From assembly GCA_032209605.1 (NCBI GenBank), contig JASFXZ010000044.1:1612001-1676000 (forward strand): DNA of 64,000 nucleotides, in the 5' to 3' direction. A model generated the notes under the pieces. That model ran no database searches, was not told the DNA's origin, and was given only the letters and a program-made list of their open reading frames with translations. A program made the translations under genes and the position numbers. The stretch comes from Mactromeris polynyma. Its lineage: Eukaryota; Mollusca; Bivalvia; Venerida; Mactridae. Positions within the stretch are counted from its first letter, which is position 1, and each line of letters starts with the position of its first letter. Positions 24,966-34,490 of the stretch are shown here, piece after piece.

Positions 24966-25434
24966 TAATTGTGTACATTCAATGCTTAGTCAATGTTTGT
25001 GGTGGTAGAATTTCACAGTCTGTCCAACATAATTTTCAAGCTCCGAATTCACAAAAAAATCTATACCAGTTTCTATTTTTTGTATTATTCAATCACATTT
25101 GTGTGATTGCCAACAGATGCTATTCAATAAGATCATTTTAAAAAAATCTCAGCTCAATATTTTATTTACACTCAACAATGTTCATGTTGATATAAGGTAC
25201 CCTTGCTACTTGAGAATCTTTTGTGAAAACGAAACTGAGTGAAAAGTCTACTAATATATTTTTGAGAATACGAACCAGGTTTGACTTGCTAAATCAAATG
25301 AGCATTAAAATAACTCTAGAAATAAAATTTGATGAACACGATAAATGGCGCTACCGGGATAACTGAGATCAATAATTGATTGGTGCATTACGTCACAGAA
25401 AGTTCGTTCTTAAATATAACAAATATGTTCTTAC

Positions 25435-25583
25435 GCATTAAGTTTCTCCATCCTTGATTCCCATTACGTCGATCTTTTTAACTCTCCGGTTCTTCGATCA
25501 ACTATCTCCATTCCGTAATAATCGAGAATCAATACACAAGCTCGATGCACATGTTCAGACGTCGTCTCACCTTCAATAATTGC
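25435..25583 (-). pseudogene. OGFR-like relic (copy 4), exon 4 fragment
   Basis: On the minus strand, acceptor CCTTCACAG (intron base side) leads into AIIEGETTSEHVHRACVLI, then LDYYGMEIVDRRTGELKRST, then a TAA, then WESRMEKLN. It aligns residue for residue with exon 4 of copies 1 and 2 (YKMMLDFYGMSLQCEITGDV). The in-frame stop sits where copy 1 has Lys. Together with 24,282-24,423 it shows a second, older OGFR-like gene in the same orientation. No exon 1-3 remains were found between here and the 5.15-kb element. Confidence 0.75.
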
Positions 25584-25734
25584 CTGTGAAGGATAAGACA
25601 AAGAATCATAAAAGGACTACATGTTGTAGTGTATGCTTAACTTTGCATTTGGTCTGCGTATAACCATTTTTGTTGAAATCAAACTATATATTTTAATATT
25701 GGACTACTCGTACTTTGAATTAAGGGAATCATTG

Positions 25735-25805
25735 TGGTCTATGAGAAGAGTATCCGACATTTGAACCGGATATTATCGGTTCGAATCCTACCTTGCGCTT
25801 TGGGA
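25735..25805 (+). other. tRNA-like sequence, degenerate
   Basis: A B-box GGTTCGAATCC (25,780-25,790) follows an arm in which TATCCG and CGGATA (25,757-25,776 region) can pair. No acceptor stem closes it. Probably the head of a decayed SINE. Confidence 0.3.
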
Positions 25806-25904
25806 AACTATGAACTTCGCAATCCATGTATAAGGCACTTGTACCAGTTAATGACCTAGGCGTATGCTACGAAGAGTGGTCATTATTAGATGTAAAGGAA
25901 AAGA

Positions 25905-26510
25905 AATAAGTTGCTACAGGGAACGCCATATACATAAGACAGGGCCTCTTCGCCCTAACTCCGGGAAAACAACATCCCATGAAACATAAGGCACTTGAGG
26001 AGGATTAGAGGGTACATACGTTAGGGAACAGAGGCGCAAGGAATGGCCTGGCAAACAAAAACAATACATTAAACATAAGGTATTTGGGGAGGTTTAGAGG
26101 GTACATACGTTATGGAACAGGGGCGCAAGGAATGGCCTGGCAAACACAAACAATCCACTAACCATAAGGTATTTGGGGAGGCTCAACGGTACATACGTAA
26201 CGGAACAGGGGCGCAAGAAATGTGCTGGTCGGGATAACTAGGAGAACCAAAGAGGACGAACAGTGGGATTTTAATGGCTGCAATATATCACAGGACAATT
26301 CATGAAAGCTGGGAACAAAAGACCGAAAGTGGGGAGAAAATAACATGAACACTATATAAAGTGAATGAATTGCAAAGAGGAAATAGAAATATAATACACA
26401 TTTAAACACAACTATAAATAAGTAAAATACTGGGGTTTAAATCGATTAGCAGCTAGCTAACCTCACACCTAATCGCTATATGATTTCCAACATGTATAGA
26501 TATATCTATA
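25905..26510 (+). mobile_element. R1 repeat, copy 3, with a threefold internal duplication
   Basis: Begins with AGGGAACGCCATATACATAA and ends with AACCTCACACCTAATCGCTA. A stretch of about 75 bp (ATAAGGTATTTGGGGAGG, then GGAACAGGGGCGCAAGGAAT) is repeated three times between about 25,985 and 26,225. The other R1 copies have it once. Confidence 0.65.
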
Positions 26511-26519
26511 TGGTTATTA

Positions 26520-26645
26520 TTATCTCTTCCTGTTATTTTTTCCTTTCCCCTATGCAATTCGTTCACTTTATAAAGTGTTCAGGTTATTTTCTGTGTAGTT
26601 TCGGCCTATTGTTGCCAGCTGATTAGATCGCATGATGTTTTCAGC
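26520..26645 (-). mobile_element. R1 repeat fragment, inverted
   Basis: Contains TTTCCTTTCCCCTATGCAAT, ACTTTATAAAGTGTTCAGG and TTTCGGCCTATTGTTGCCAG, the complement of the R1 centre seen at 26,281-26,390. It lies head to head with copy 3. Confidence 0.6.
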
Positions 26646-27126
26646 TATTTAATATGTGCAATGGTTACATGACACATTGTTATTGGCTAAATGAGCCAGT
26701 GTCATTCTGTTTTAACATGATTTCCATGGATTCTTTACATTTTCAAATTATTTGTTTCGGTCTCACAGCCAAAACACCTACCCGACCTTTGACACTAAAC
26801 ATATATCCATATTGGTATGGCCCAATGGGTAAATACGCAAGTTGTACAATAATATCATATTAATGCATTGCCCGAAACAATTAGGAAACTAAAAAAAAAT
26901 TATTTTGTTGTTCCGTCTCCCCGAATATTTTTTATAAAACAGTATAAAAGTCCTACGTACTAACATTGATTGAAAATTCATCCCTTTTACGAAACTTCTT
27001 TACACTATATAAATAAACCATGTTTTAAACTGTGGCATATCATGCATCTGACTTCTTCCTTGCAAATGCTCCATGTATATCATTATCTTCAGCATCGTCC
27101 TCATCACCTAATTCTTCGTTTCATAC
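26646..27126. other. Non-coding, left flank of the 5.15-kb element
   Basis: No gene or repeat recognised. No counterpart in units 1 or 3. Confidence 0.4.
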
Positions 27127-27156
27127 TCACGCATTCTCAAATGAATTGGGATATTG
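27127..27156 (+). repeat. Left 30-bp terminal inverted repeat
   Basis: Exact reverse complement of 32,248-32,277. Similarity stops abruptly on both sides, so it is not part of a longer palindrome. Both copies happen to be translatable as THSQMNWDI, but on opposite strands and without other shared peptide sequence. Confidence 0.85.
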
Positions 27157-27305
27157 ACGGCCCATTGCGTTTCTTAGATAATAATGTCAAACAAATGAAT
27201 TTAATATGTAAAGTACATAGATTGGTATGAAAGCTAGCCTTTATGAAAGATTTGTTTGAATTGTTACTGAAACAAGTGAATTTTCATGACCGGAAATGTC
27301 GGTTT

Positions 27306-28582
27306 TGTAATGTTCGAGACTGTCGTTTTTTCCGTTACCTATGTTTACACACTTACGATTTTTAAAGGACGCTGCATACCGTAAATAGCGACTGCTTTTT
27401 TACTAGATACATATTCCACCATTCAGAATTTGTCAATACTGACAAAATATATTAAAAATTACTGTTAAAATAGCTTCGCTAATCGTTGTCGCCCGGATTA
27501 AACATGTAGCGTAATGTACGAGACGGTACTTTTTCTTCATCAGATATGAGCGCAAATTCACAAATATTTTGCATGAAGACTGCCATAACATTAAATATCA
27601 AGTTCTTACAATGTCTGAAAGCATTTTCTATTGATCGTTGCATATAGGAATTCTACAAATAAGTCATATACATTATGAGGAATTTTGTTACATAATTGTA
27701 CGTAATGTTCGATACCACAGAATGTACGGTTTACTGTGTAAAGATCGGCAAAAATACTTAATAAACAACAAGTTATGAATCATATATCTGTAATAAAGAC
27801 TTTGCAACAGATCGATAAAGCTTACAGATACAAAAAATAACGCATTTTCATTGAATTGAAATGTACGATACAGTAATGTTCAATACCATAATCAATTAAT
27901 TTCACATTAGTACATGTCAACATGCACACGTCACTGGTTTATTTCATGACGTAATCAGTGCGATCTAGTGACGTAATATTTTCATCTTTGCAAATGGCGG
28001 TTAGCAAGAACAACTGTTTTATACCTCACTGAAAAGCTGGATTTCTAGCAAGTTGGTAAGTCTTTTGTGTGTATTTAAAACTTAAAATTTTTGTAAAATA
28101 TTTTTAACCATGGTAGGAGACATGTTGTTTTACATTTTATATTATGGATAAGTGGATTATCTTTGTTCTAGGTATGAAAAAATACTCTGTAATGTACGCT
28201 ACTTTTGGTATCGAACATTACATATCGTGTTATATAGTGAATTTAAGCCATTTACAAAAAAAATGTTATTTTTTTGCAGTTAAAATGAACTTTTATCAAT
28301 AAAATACTCAATACTCATGAACACAATTAAAGTCTGGGTATATTATTTCGAACACACTGTTTAGTCGTTAAGCTAAGGTTATTGAGTGTTATCCTTAGCT
28401 TATATACATATATGATGTATGCCCTTAAAAAATATTACATTGTTAAAACAATGATAAAGACACAACCGAGCTGTAAAATAAAACTATTAATATGTGATTT
28501 AAGCGCAGTTATATCAAAATTTGATTACATAGGTCCTTTGCTTCAATGGTCTCGAACATTTCAAATTGTAGCGAACATTTCA
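27306..28582. repeat. Left subterminal motif cluster (9 copies)
   Basis: Consensus NGTAATGTWCGAKAC. Plus-strand copies: 27,306-27,320, 27,510-27,524, 27,701-27,715, 27,857-27,871, 27,872-27,886, 28,188-28,202. Minus-strand copies: 28,208-28,222, 28,549-28,563, 28,568-28,582. Two copies abut in tandem at 27,857-27,886, and two form an inverted pair 5 bp apart at 28,188-28,222. Such clusters near transposon ends usually bind the transposase (family knowledge). Confidence 0.8.
27927..27976 (+). promoter_or_regulatory. Three CRE-like sites, probable promoter of the 833-codon gene
   Basis: CRE-like half-palindromes TGACGTG (minus strand, 27,927-27,933), TGACGTAA (27,947-27,954) and TGACGTAA (27,969-27,976) lie within 50 bp. 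They end about 80 bp before a good splice donor. No TATA box is evident. Promoter assignment is inference; it would put the start of transcription inside the element. Confidence 0.45.
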
Positions 28583-28617
28583 CACTTAAATAACAGACGT
28601 ATTTTTATTATTCACAG
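28056..28617 (+). other. Predicted intron in the 5' UTR of the 833-codon gene
   Basis: Donor G|GTAAGT at 28,056 and acceptor TTATTATTCACAG ending at 28,617, six bases before the start codon. The upstream exon would hold a 12-codon reading frame (ATG at 27,994, TGA at 28,030-28,032) able to reduce translation of the main frame. Four motif copies lie inside the intron. Confidence 0.5.
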
Positions 28618-28623
28618 GAAGCA

Positions 28624-31125
28624 ATGGTAAAATCACGCGCTGAAATATGCCGTGATTACAGACGGCGCTTGAAAGATAGAGATAATGAAGGATATCTGAA
28701 GAAAGAAAGAGAGAGGCGAAGGCAAAACTATGTACCAAGTGGCCTTCTGCCAAAATCTGAGAAAACTGCAAGGCAGCGGAAAAACAAAGCTGCTGTAGCG
28801 GCATGTCGAGCTAGGAAGAAGCTAATACAACAACAGCTGAATAACACCCTGGATTCAGACACTATGAACACTAGCGGCTACGAAAGTGTGGCATCATCAT
28901 CAAATGCAAACAACTCTAACAATGAACAATTGATAGTGGCAATGAGCTTTCCGGGACGTGCTGCAGGGCCAAGAAAACGACTAGCACGCGATTTATATCG
29001 TACAAGAAGGGAATTAAAGGACTTAAGATTAAAGCATGAAGAAATCACCAGAAAACTTAAGTCAGAACAAAAAAGAAAACAGCGAATTTTGAAAAGACTA
29101 CAGAGATCCCCTAGAACGCCGAATAGCAAAGCGGATGCAACTATGAAAAAAGCAAACTTGTCAGAAGTCCAGAAAAGAATGGTGCGAAAGGAACTGGTTT
29201 TTAATAACACAATTGCCGAACAAATACGCAGAAAGAGAATTGAATCAAATAAGCAGAATGTACATGCGGTGCATCAAATTGTAGCGGGAAAGATAATCAG
29301 AAAATATAGATGTCAGCAAGCACTGTGTTATAGAAGTGGTCTCAACAAAAACACTCTGAGTAAGTACTCAAAGGCCCAGAAAATGGAGAAGAAGACGCCG
29401 TTCATGAGAAAATTTGAGAAGAAAATCTTGGATTTTTTTATAAGAGACGACAACAGTAGGGTCCAACCCGGAAAGGCCGATGTAACCAAATCCGAAGACG
29501 TAATTCGCCAGACCAGAGTCCTCACAGACTACCTAAAAAACTTGCACCATAAATTTCTTGCAGAAAATCCAGATTGTCAGGTGTCTCTTGCTACATTCTG
29601 CCGTGTAAGACCAAAATATATAAGGCTATCTGCTTTCATTACCAGAGATAGTTGTCTGTGTACCCGCCATCAAAACATGGCGTTGACAACAAAAACCTTG
29701 CGAAATGAAGGTGTCCTTGTATCAGCAAACCCAGAGGATTTCATCAAAGACGTACAGATGACGTCAATCCGCGATACGGTCACAAGCGATACGATCAGTG
29801 TACCGCAATGGAAAAGGGTAACGGTTGAGGAAAGAGGGAAACAGAAACAAGTAATGAGAATTGTAAGCAGTCCTATGAATAGGGATGTGTTTATTGAACA
29901 CGTCGAAAGTCAAGCGAACGATTTCAAAGAACACGTTGATAGAGTTAAACGGCAGTATGGTGAAAACAGGAGATTGAAACAGAACTTGAATACCAGATCC
30001 GCAATAATACAAATGGATTTTGCGGAGAACTATCAATGCAAATCAACTGATGAGATCAAATCCGCGTATTGGAATAAGACAAGCGTAACGCTGCACCCAG
30101 TAGTCGTTTACTACAATGCTGAAGCTGATCAAAAACACAAAAGCTTTGTTCTTGTTTCAGATACAATGTTGCACTCTTCGGGAACCGTACTTTCATTTCT
30201 AGATGCTATCATTCCAGAAGTGAAATTACTTGTTCCTGATTTAGATATGTGTCACTATTGGACTGACAGTCCAACAAGTCAATATAGAAATAAACTGATG
30301 TTTGACACGATTGCTCACCATACAGAACTGTATGGCTGCAGAGCCGTCTGGAATTATTTTGAGGCAGGCCATGGTAAGGGGCCGTGCGATGGTTTAGGAG
30401 GCACTGTGAAAAGGATGGCTGATAATGCTATAAATGTTGGTAAGGCGGTGATACAAAACGCTAGTGACTTTTATGCATGGGCCATTTCATCGTCATTGAC
30501 GAATGTCATCTTCAAGTATGTTGCTGATATAACTGTTGCGGAAAAGGTAAGTGCTCTTGTAGAAACCACTGAGAAGTTGAAACCTGTAAAAGGTACTATG
30601 AAGATTCATGCTGTCTTCGGAACTGGTGATTCAACAGTACTGGTAAGAAATACAAGCTGCTACTGCGACCGCTGTCTCGAGCAACCCGGATCATGTGGTG
30701 ATGAGTGGAGAAAAGAAAATACTCGAAAGGAGTTAAAGAAGGCCACTTCAAAGTCGGTAGGTCCAACGCAAGTACCTGTCAGTGTACAGCCGGAAATTGG
30801 GAACGCCGATGATGCTTCAATACTTGACGGCATAGCTATAGGAGACTACGTTGCTGCGAAGTATGATGACAGCTGGTATGTAGGTAAGGTACTAAAAATA
30901 GATCTTGTGGATGGTGATGCATTCATATCGTTCATGGAACAGCGGAAGAAACTGTTCCAGTGGCCTAGAAAACAAGACGAGTTATCAGTTGATGAGAAGG
31001 ATATTCTCTGTCGTGTTCAACCCCCTGTACCAACTGGTAAGACAAAGCGCATGTTTAAATTGTCAGACGAAGATAGAACAACTGTTCAGTCGATCTTCGA
31101 TTCGCACTCCGCAGAGGTAAAATAG
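28624..31125 (+). CDS. Transposase-like protein with bZIP-like basic patch and HGKGPCDG core, 833 aa
   Basis: Intact frame. Residues 5-36 are a basic repeat (AEICRDYRRRLKDRDNEGYL). Residues 52-66 (RKNKAAVAACRARKK) match the bZIP basic-region spacing N-x7-R, but only a short Leu series follows. Residues 114-165 are basic and probably coiled coil. Around 343-349 is DSCLCTRH. The core resembles an RNase H fold: Asp465 in QMDFAENY, Asp548 in YWTDSPTSQYRN, and Glu580/Asp589 in YFEAGHGKGPCDGLGGTVKR. A Cys cluster follows (CYCDRCLEQPGSC, 679-691). Residues about 739-790 (IGDYVAAKYDDSWYVGKVL) look Tudor/SH3-like. I recall similar uncharacterised proteins from many invertebrates and fish, but know no established function. 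Cut-and-paste transposase is inferred from the core and from its place between inverted repeats. The ATG used follows an intron acceptor; a host gene cannot be excluded. Confidence 0.8.
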   Translation: MVKSRAEICRDYRRRLKDRDNEGYLKKERERRRQNYVPSGLLPKSEKTARQRKNKAAVAACRARKKLIQQQLNNTLDSDTMNTSGYESVASSSNANNSNNEQLIVAMSFPGRAAGPRKRLARDLYRTRRELKDLRLKHEEITRKLKSEQKRKQRILKRLQRSPRTPNSKADATMKKANLSEVQKRMVRKELVFNNTIAEQIRRKRIESNKQNVHAVHQIVAGKIIRKYRCQQALCYRSGLNKNTLSKYSKAQKMEKKTPFMRKFEKKILDFFIRDDNSRVQPGKADVTKSEDVIRQTRVLTDYLKNLHHKFLAENPDCQVSLATFCRVRPKYIRLSAFITRDSCLCTRHQNMALTTKTLRNEGVLVSANPEDFIKDVQMTSIRDTVTSDTISVPQWKRVTVEERGKQKQVMRIVSSPMNRDVFIEHVESQANDFKEHVDRVKRQYGENRRLKQNLNTRSAIIQMDFAENYQCKSTDEIKSAYWNKTSVTLHPVVVYYNAEADQKHKSFVLVSDTMLHSSGTVLSFLDAIIPEVKLLVPDLDMCHYWTDSPTSQYRNKLMFDTIAHHTELYGCRAVWNYFEAGHGKGPCDGLGGTVKRMADNAINVGKAVIQNASDFYAWAISSSLTNVIFKYVADITVAEKVSALVETTEKLKPVKGTMKIHAVFGTGDSTVLVRNTSCYCDRCLEQPGSCGDEWRKENTRKELKKATSKSVGPTQVPVSVQPEIGNADDASILDGIAIGDYVAAKYDDSWYVGKVLKIDLVDGDAFISFMEQRKKLFQWPRKQDELSVDEKDILCRVQPPVPTGKTKRMFKLSDEDRTTVQSIFDSHSAEVK

Positions 31126-31137
31126 GTAACATCACTG

Positions 31138-32077
31138 TGTAATGTTCGATACGTCCAGTAATCACAGTCAAGTGCATACACTCCCAATTTGAGTTTTTAA
31201 ATGGTCATTTGCATAGGCTTTGTGCAATAGTGTGTTTAGAAAAATAATTGGAAATTGTATCCAACTATATTTGATATATTTGTTCATGATATGTTATGTA
31301 TGTATATATTGTATAAAAAAATGTAATGTTCGAGACCAGGCAGTCATTTGTTCGTTTCACGTTTTGTATTTACACATCACCTATTTGTTCATCATTATTA
31401 TGTTTCTATAGTTCAGTGCAACTGATGGCTTTCTTACACCTGTTATAACTCGCGAGATGAATTAGTCGCTGTATTCAATATTAATGTAATATTCGTTCAA
31501 TTGTTGTTTGATCTATAAACTGCTATTTTTACCACGCTGGTAACAATATATTATTCATATAAAACCTGTTTGCAAGAATAATTTAGGTTAAAACTAAGAC
31601 TATGTAATATTATTTTCGTGTAAATACTTAAATCACCGGATATAATTCTGCTCACATTACAAACAATATAATATTTCAAATAGTGTAATGTCCGATACAT
31701 TTTACAATTCAATTAAATCGATTGACTGTTTTTTAACTATTTGTTACACTACTTTGTTTTGAATGTCTTTTATCAAATACATATTTGTTCCTGTCTATGT
31801 TAAATGAATGTGCTTATACACATTACATACTTAACACTATTAAGACTAAAGAAATGTTGATTTCAAGTTCATTGTATTTGATCAATCTGATACAATTATT
31901 GCATGAATGTAAGACGCATGTATATAAATACAATGATCCATGAATAATGAATTTATGTAAGAAAATAAGCAAACAGCCGCAAGTGGTCATATAATCATGT
32001 TTGTATACTATTTTGTTATGATAATGACAATAATATGAACGTGTAAAACTAGTCAGTACATTGTAGCGTACATTACA
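31138..32077. repeat. Right subterminal motif cluster (4 copies)
   Basis: Same 15-bp motif as the left cluster: plus strand 31,138-31,152, 31,322-31,336, 31,684-31,698; minus strand 32,063-32,077. The first lies 12 bp after the stop codon. The last copy faces the right end and the first copy of the left cluster faces inward, so orientation is not simply mirror-symmetric. Confidence 0.8.
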
Positions 32078-32197
32078 CGTTATCAAACATTGGCTCAATA
32101 CTGTAACATTTCCAGATGGTGGTATGAAAAAACGATTGTTTCCATGTTAAAAATATTTTTACAGTGCATAAGTATATGTTTAATCTTTATTTTCACC

Positions 32198-32203
32198 AAT
32201 AAA
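32198..32203 (+). terminator. Candidate polyadenylation signal AATAAA
   Basis: Lies 45 bp before the right inverted repeat and about 1.07 kb after the stop codon. It would end the transcript inside the element. Other AATAAA-like sites are possible in this AT-rich tail. Confidence 0.35.
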
Positions 32204-32247
32204 TGATACAGTTTAGAATAACTCTGAATTTATTTTTTTCCTTACTA

Positions 32248-32277
32248 CAATATCCCAATTCATTTGAGAATGCGTGA
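32248..32277 (-). repeat. Right 30-bp terminal inverted repeat
   Basis: Exact reverse complement of 27,127-27,156, ending GAGAATGCGTGA. Confidence 0.85.
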
Positions 32278-34400
32278 CTGATTGTGTCAGTTTACGCTTT
32301 GGTCGTGATGAGTTTTCATCATTGCAAGACAATGATCTTGGAAACAACATGTCCGCTTGAAACGAAGAAGTACTTCCATTATGGGTACTTTCCTTCGATG
32401 TTAGCATCACAAGAGTGTTCCTATCATAGCATACATATTATTTCTCTCCGTCCACCTTTCCCCCGTGGGTAATTTTGAGTGAGACAGGGAAGCTAGTAAT
32501 TTACACTGTTTATCCATTTCAAATGTAGCTTTTGATATTCTTGTGTCAGATGTCTCTCTTTTACTGCTACATGTAGTTGAAGTGACCGACAGTGTAGGCT
32601 TGTGTGGTTTTGAACAACTCCATCATTTGTGATGGTTCCCATTTTTGCCCTTTCATGATCTCTGGTGGAACGGGTGTGTGCTGACCTGGTCGTTTTAAGT
32701 TGTCATTTTCCTTTGCTTTTGCTCATTCATTGCATTTCTCTTCATCTCTGATAGAAGCTCGTAATGCGCTTGATAATGTGTGTGTTCCCATTTTTGCCCT
32801 TTCATGATCTCCGGTGGAACCGGCGTGCATTGACCTGATCACTTTAAATTTGTCATTTTCATTTGCTTTCAATCTTTTTTAGCGTTTCTGTTCATCTCTG
32901 ATAGTAGCTCGTAATGCACTTGCTACGTTTGGCCTAAAAACGTAGCCATATTTATTGTCTACAGACATTTCGTGCCAAGGAAATCAAAGATCCACTATCC
33001 AGAACTTGATCATTTCATTAAATCAAGTGTTCAGATGTTTCGCGCCAGTTGTTATATTTTTTATGTTTCATAGTTATCGGTTACCGCCGTATGTAATAAA
33101 AAATGTAATTCAAATCATATTTTAGGGCTAGACACTATATCAACAAGTTAGAATAGGTCAATATTCCACAGGCGGTCATCAAAAAAATGCACTTGCCAAG
33201 ACTTGCCTAATTAACTACCGAAGACAGAACGGAACAGTCACAAGAAAACTTTCGTTGTTCTCCTACAAATGTCCAAAATCCATAACAAATTTATGACCGA
33301 CTTATTGTTTACATTTCAAACCGAAAGTGGAAAGAACGATTAATATATCTAGTTAAACGAAAATATGCTGATTTCTACTTTCGTTTATGAACTTCATAGT
33401 TCATTTAGTCTGCTGCAAAAAAATCGAACTAGATAAACATATTTCGTGATTGGCAAAATGACGCTTAATTTCAATTGACGTATGTTTGAACAATTCCTGT
33501 ATATTTATTTAGTTGTATATTAGTAATTGCTCAACGTTTCAGAAATCTGGGATTATTCATTCATTCAAGTTAATCGTTTTATTATTATTATTATCATGTT
33601 GTTTTATGGCGCATCGACAGCTTTGGTCATTTAGCGCGCAAGAAATGTGAAATTATGTGAAACTAAAAAAGATAACGTGATATACTTGTAAATGTTAACT
33701 AGTTAGCGGACTGGTTTTAATCGTTTTAAATCAACAAAATATTTATACAACTTTATATTAAGGAACATAATTTTTGCATAAGATTTAACATAAAACAGCG
33801 TTAACGTATGGTTGTTACTAAATCTAACGGCCAACCAGTTCATGACTGTGCGTACAAATATCTAGTACAATATGTTAAGCTTAGAAATGTTCTTGACTAA
33901 CCACTATTGTAACAGAAATGATATAATAAGATTGATTTACATGTCGTTTGTTCGTTCACGCAGCCCAACGTGCTACTGAAAAAGTATGCAGGGCTGCAAA
34001 ATTACGATCGTTACGGCTAGTAGTCTCCTTAAGCATCGAACGCTTATTCCGACAATGGAATCAAAGCGCTGTGTGGGCGTATGCAGGTGACAGATGCTGC
34101 ATGTATACTACAGGCTACATAAATATTATCATGTGTTATACAGCGTGTGTGGACCGGTATGCATATGGTTTTGTTGGCCTTATAATTTCGTTTCGCCAAA
34201 GTCAACTTGTCAATGGTAGTATATATTTTTTTTTATTCAGGTAAATATTGAATAGTGTTGAGGTTAGTTAAATCATTTGAATACATATAGAGCTAGATAT
34301 ATTTATAAATATTATCATCACAACTTTCCAATGGTAGTATGTTATCATTTTATCCAGGAATAAATCAGTGTTATTTGAAACCATTTGAATACATAAAGAG
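32278..34400. other. Unit 2-specific sequence with a 151-bp tandem duplication and no supported gene
   Basis: The stretch 32,637-32,787 is repeated at 32,788-32,937 (landmarks CCCATTTTTGCCCTTTCATG and CATCTCTGATAG). Read on the minus strand it gives coding-like text (SALRASIRDEEK, then VPPEIMKGQKWEPSQMMELF), interrupted by stops, which may be a decayed mobile-element gene. An open frame at 33,948-34,244 on the plus strand has no recognisable domain. The remainder is AT-rich. Confidence 0.4.
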
Positions 34401-34490
34401 GTAGATCTATTTATAAATATTGTCATCACACCATTTTGTTGACCTTGTAAATTTCGTTTCGTCAAGGTCATCTTGTCAATGGTAGTTATC
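34160..34490. repeat. Imperfect tandem repeat
   Basis: CATTTGAATACATATAGAGC (34,275) and CATTTGAATACATAAAGAGG (34,382) start related stretches 107 bp apart. TTTCGTTTCG and CTTGTCAATGGTAGT also recur (34,187 and 34,452). Confidence 0.5.

Larger units (their letters stand above)
27127..32277 (+). mobile_element. 5.15-kb DNA transposon with perfect 30-bp TIRs, subterminal repeats and an intact transposase-like gene
   Basis: A perfect 30-bp inverted repeat lies at 27,127-27,156 (begins TCACGCATTCTCAAATG) and 32,248-32,277. Inside, 13 copies of a 15-bp motif flank the gene, nine on the left (27,306-28,582) and four on the right (31,138-32,077), starting about 150-170 bp from each end. The 833-codon gene in the centre is uninterrupted. 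The element lies in sequence unique to unit 2. I find no clear target-site duplication next to the repeats (left flank TTTCATAC, right flank CTGATTGT), so the exact ends remain uncertain. Superfamily not assigned. Confidence 0.7.

Noticed and set aside
27127..32277. The 30-bp inverted repeat read as a conserved protein segment THSQMNWDI on both sides
   Set aside because: Identity is exact at nucleotide level over 30 bp and ends abruptly; flanking translated sequences do not match, so a terminal repeat is simpler than two coding copies.
33948..34244. 98-codon open frame
   Set aside because: No domain, no counterpart in the other units, and it ends in poly-T; not enough to call a gene.
34160..34490. 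Regular minisatellite
   Set aside because: Only two imperfect units with unequal spacing; recorded as a repeat, not as an array.
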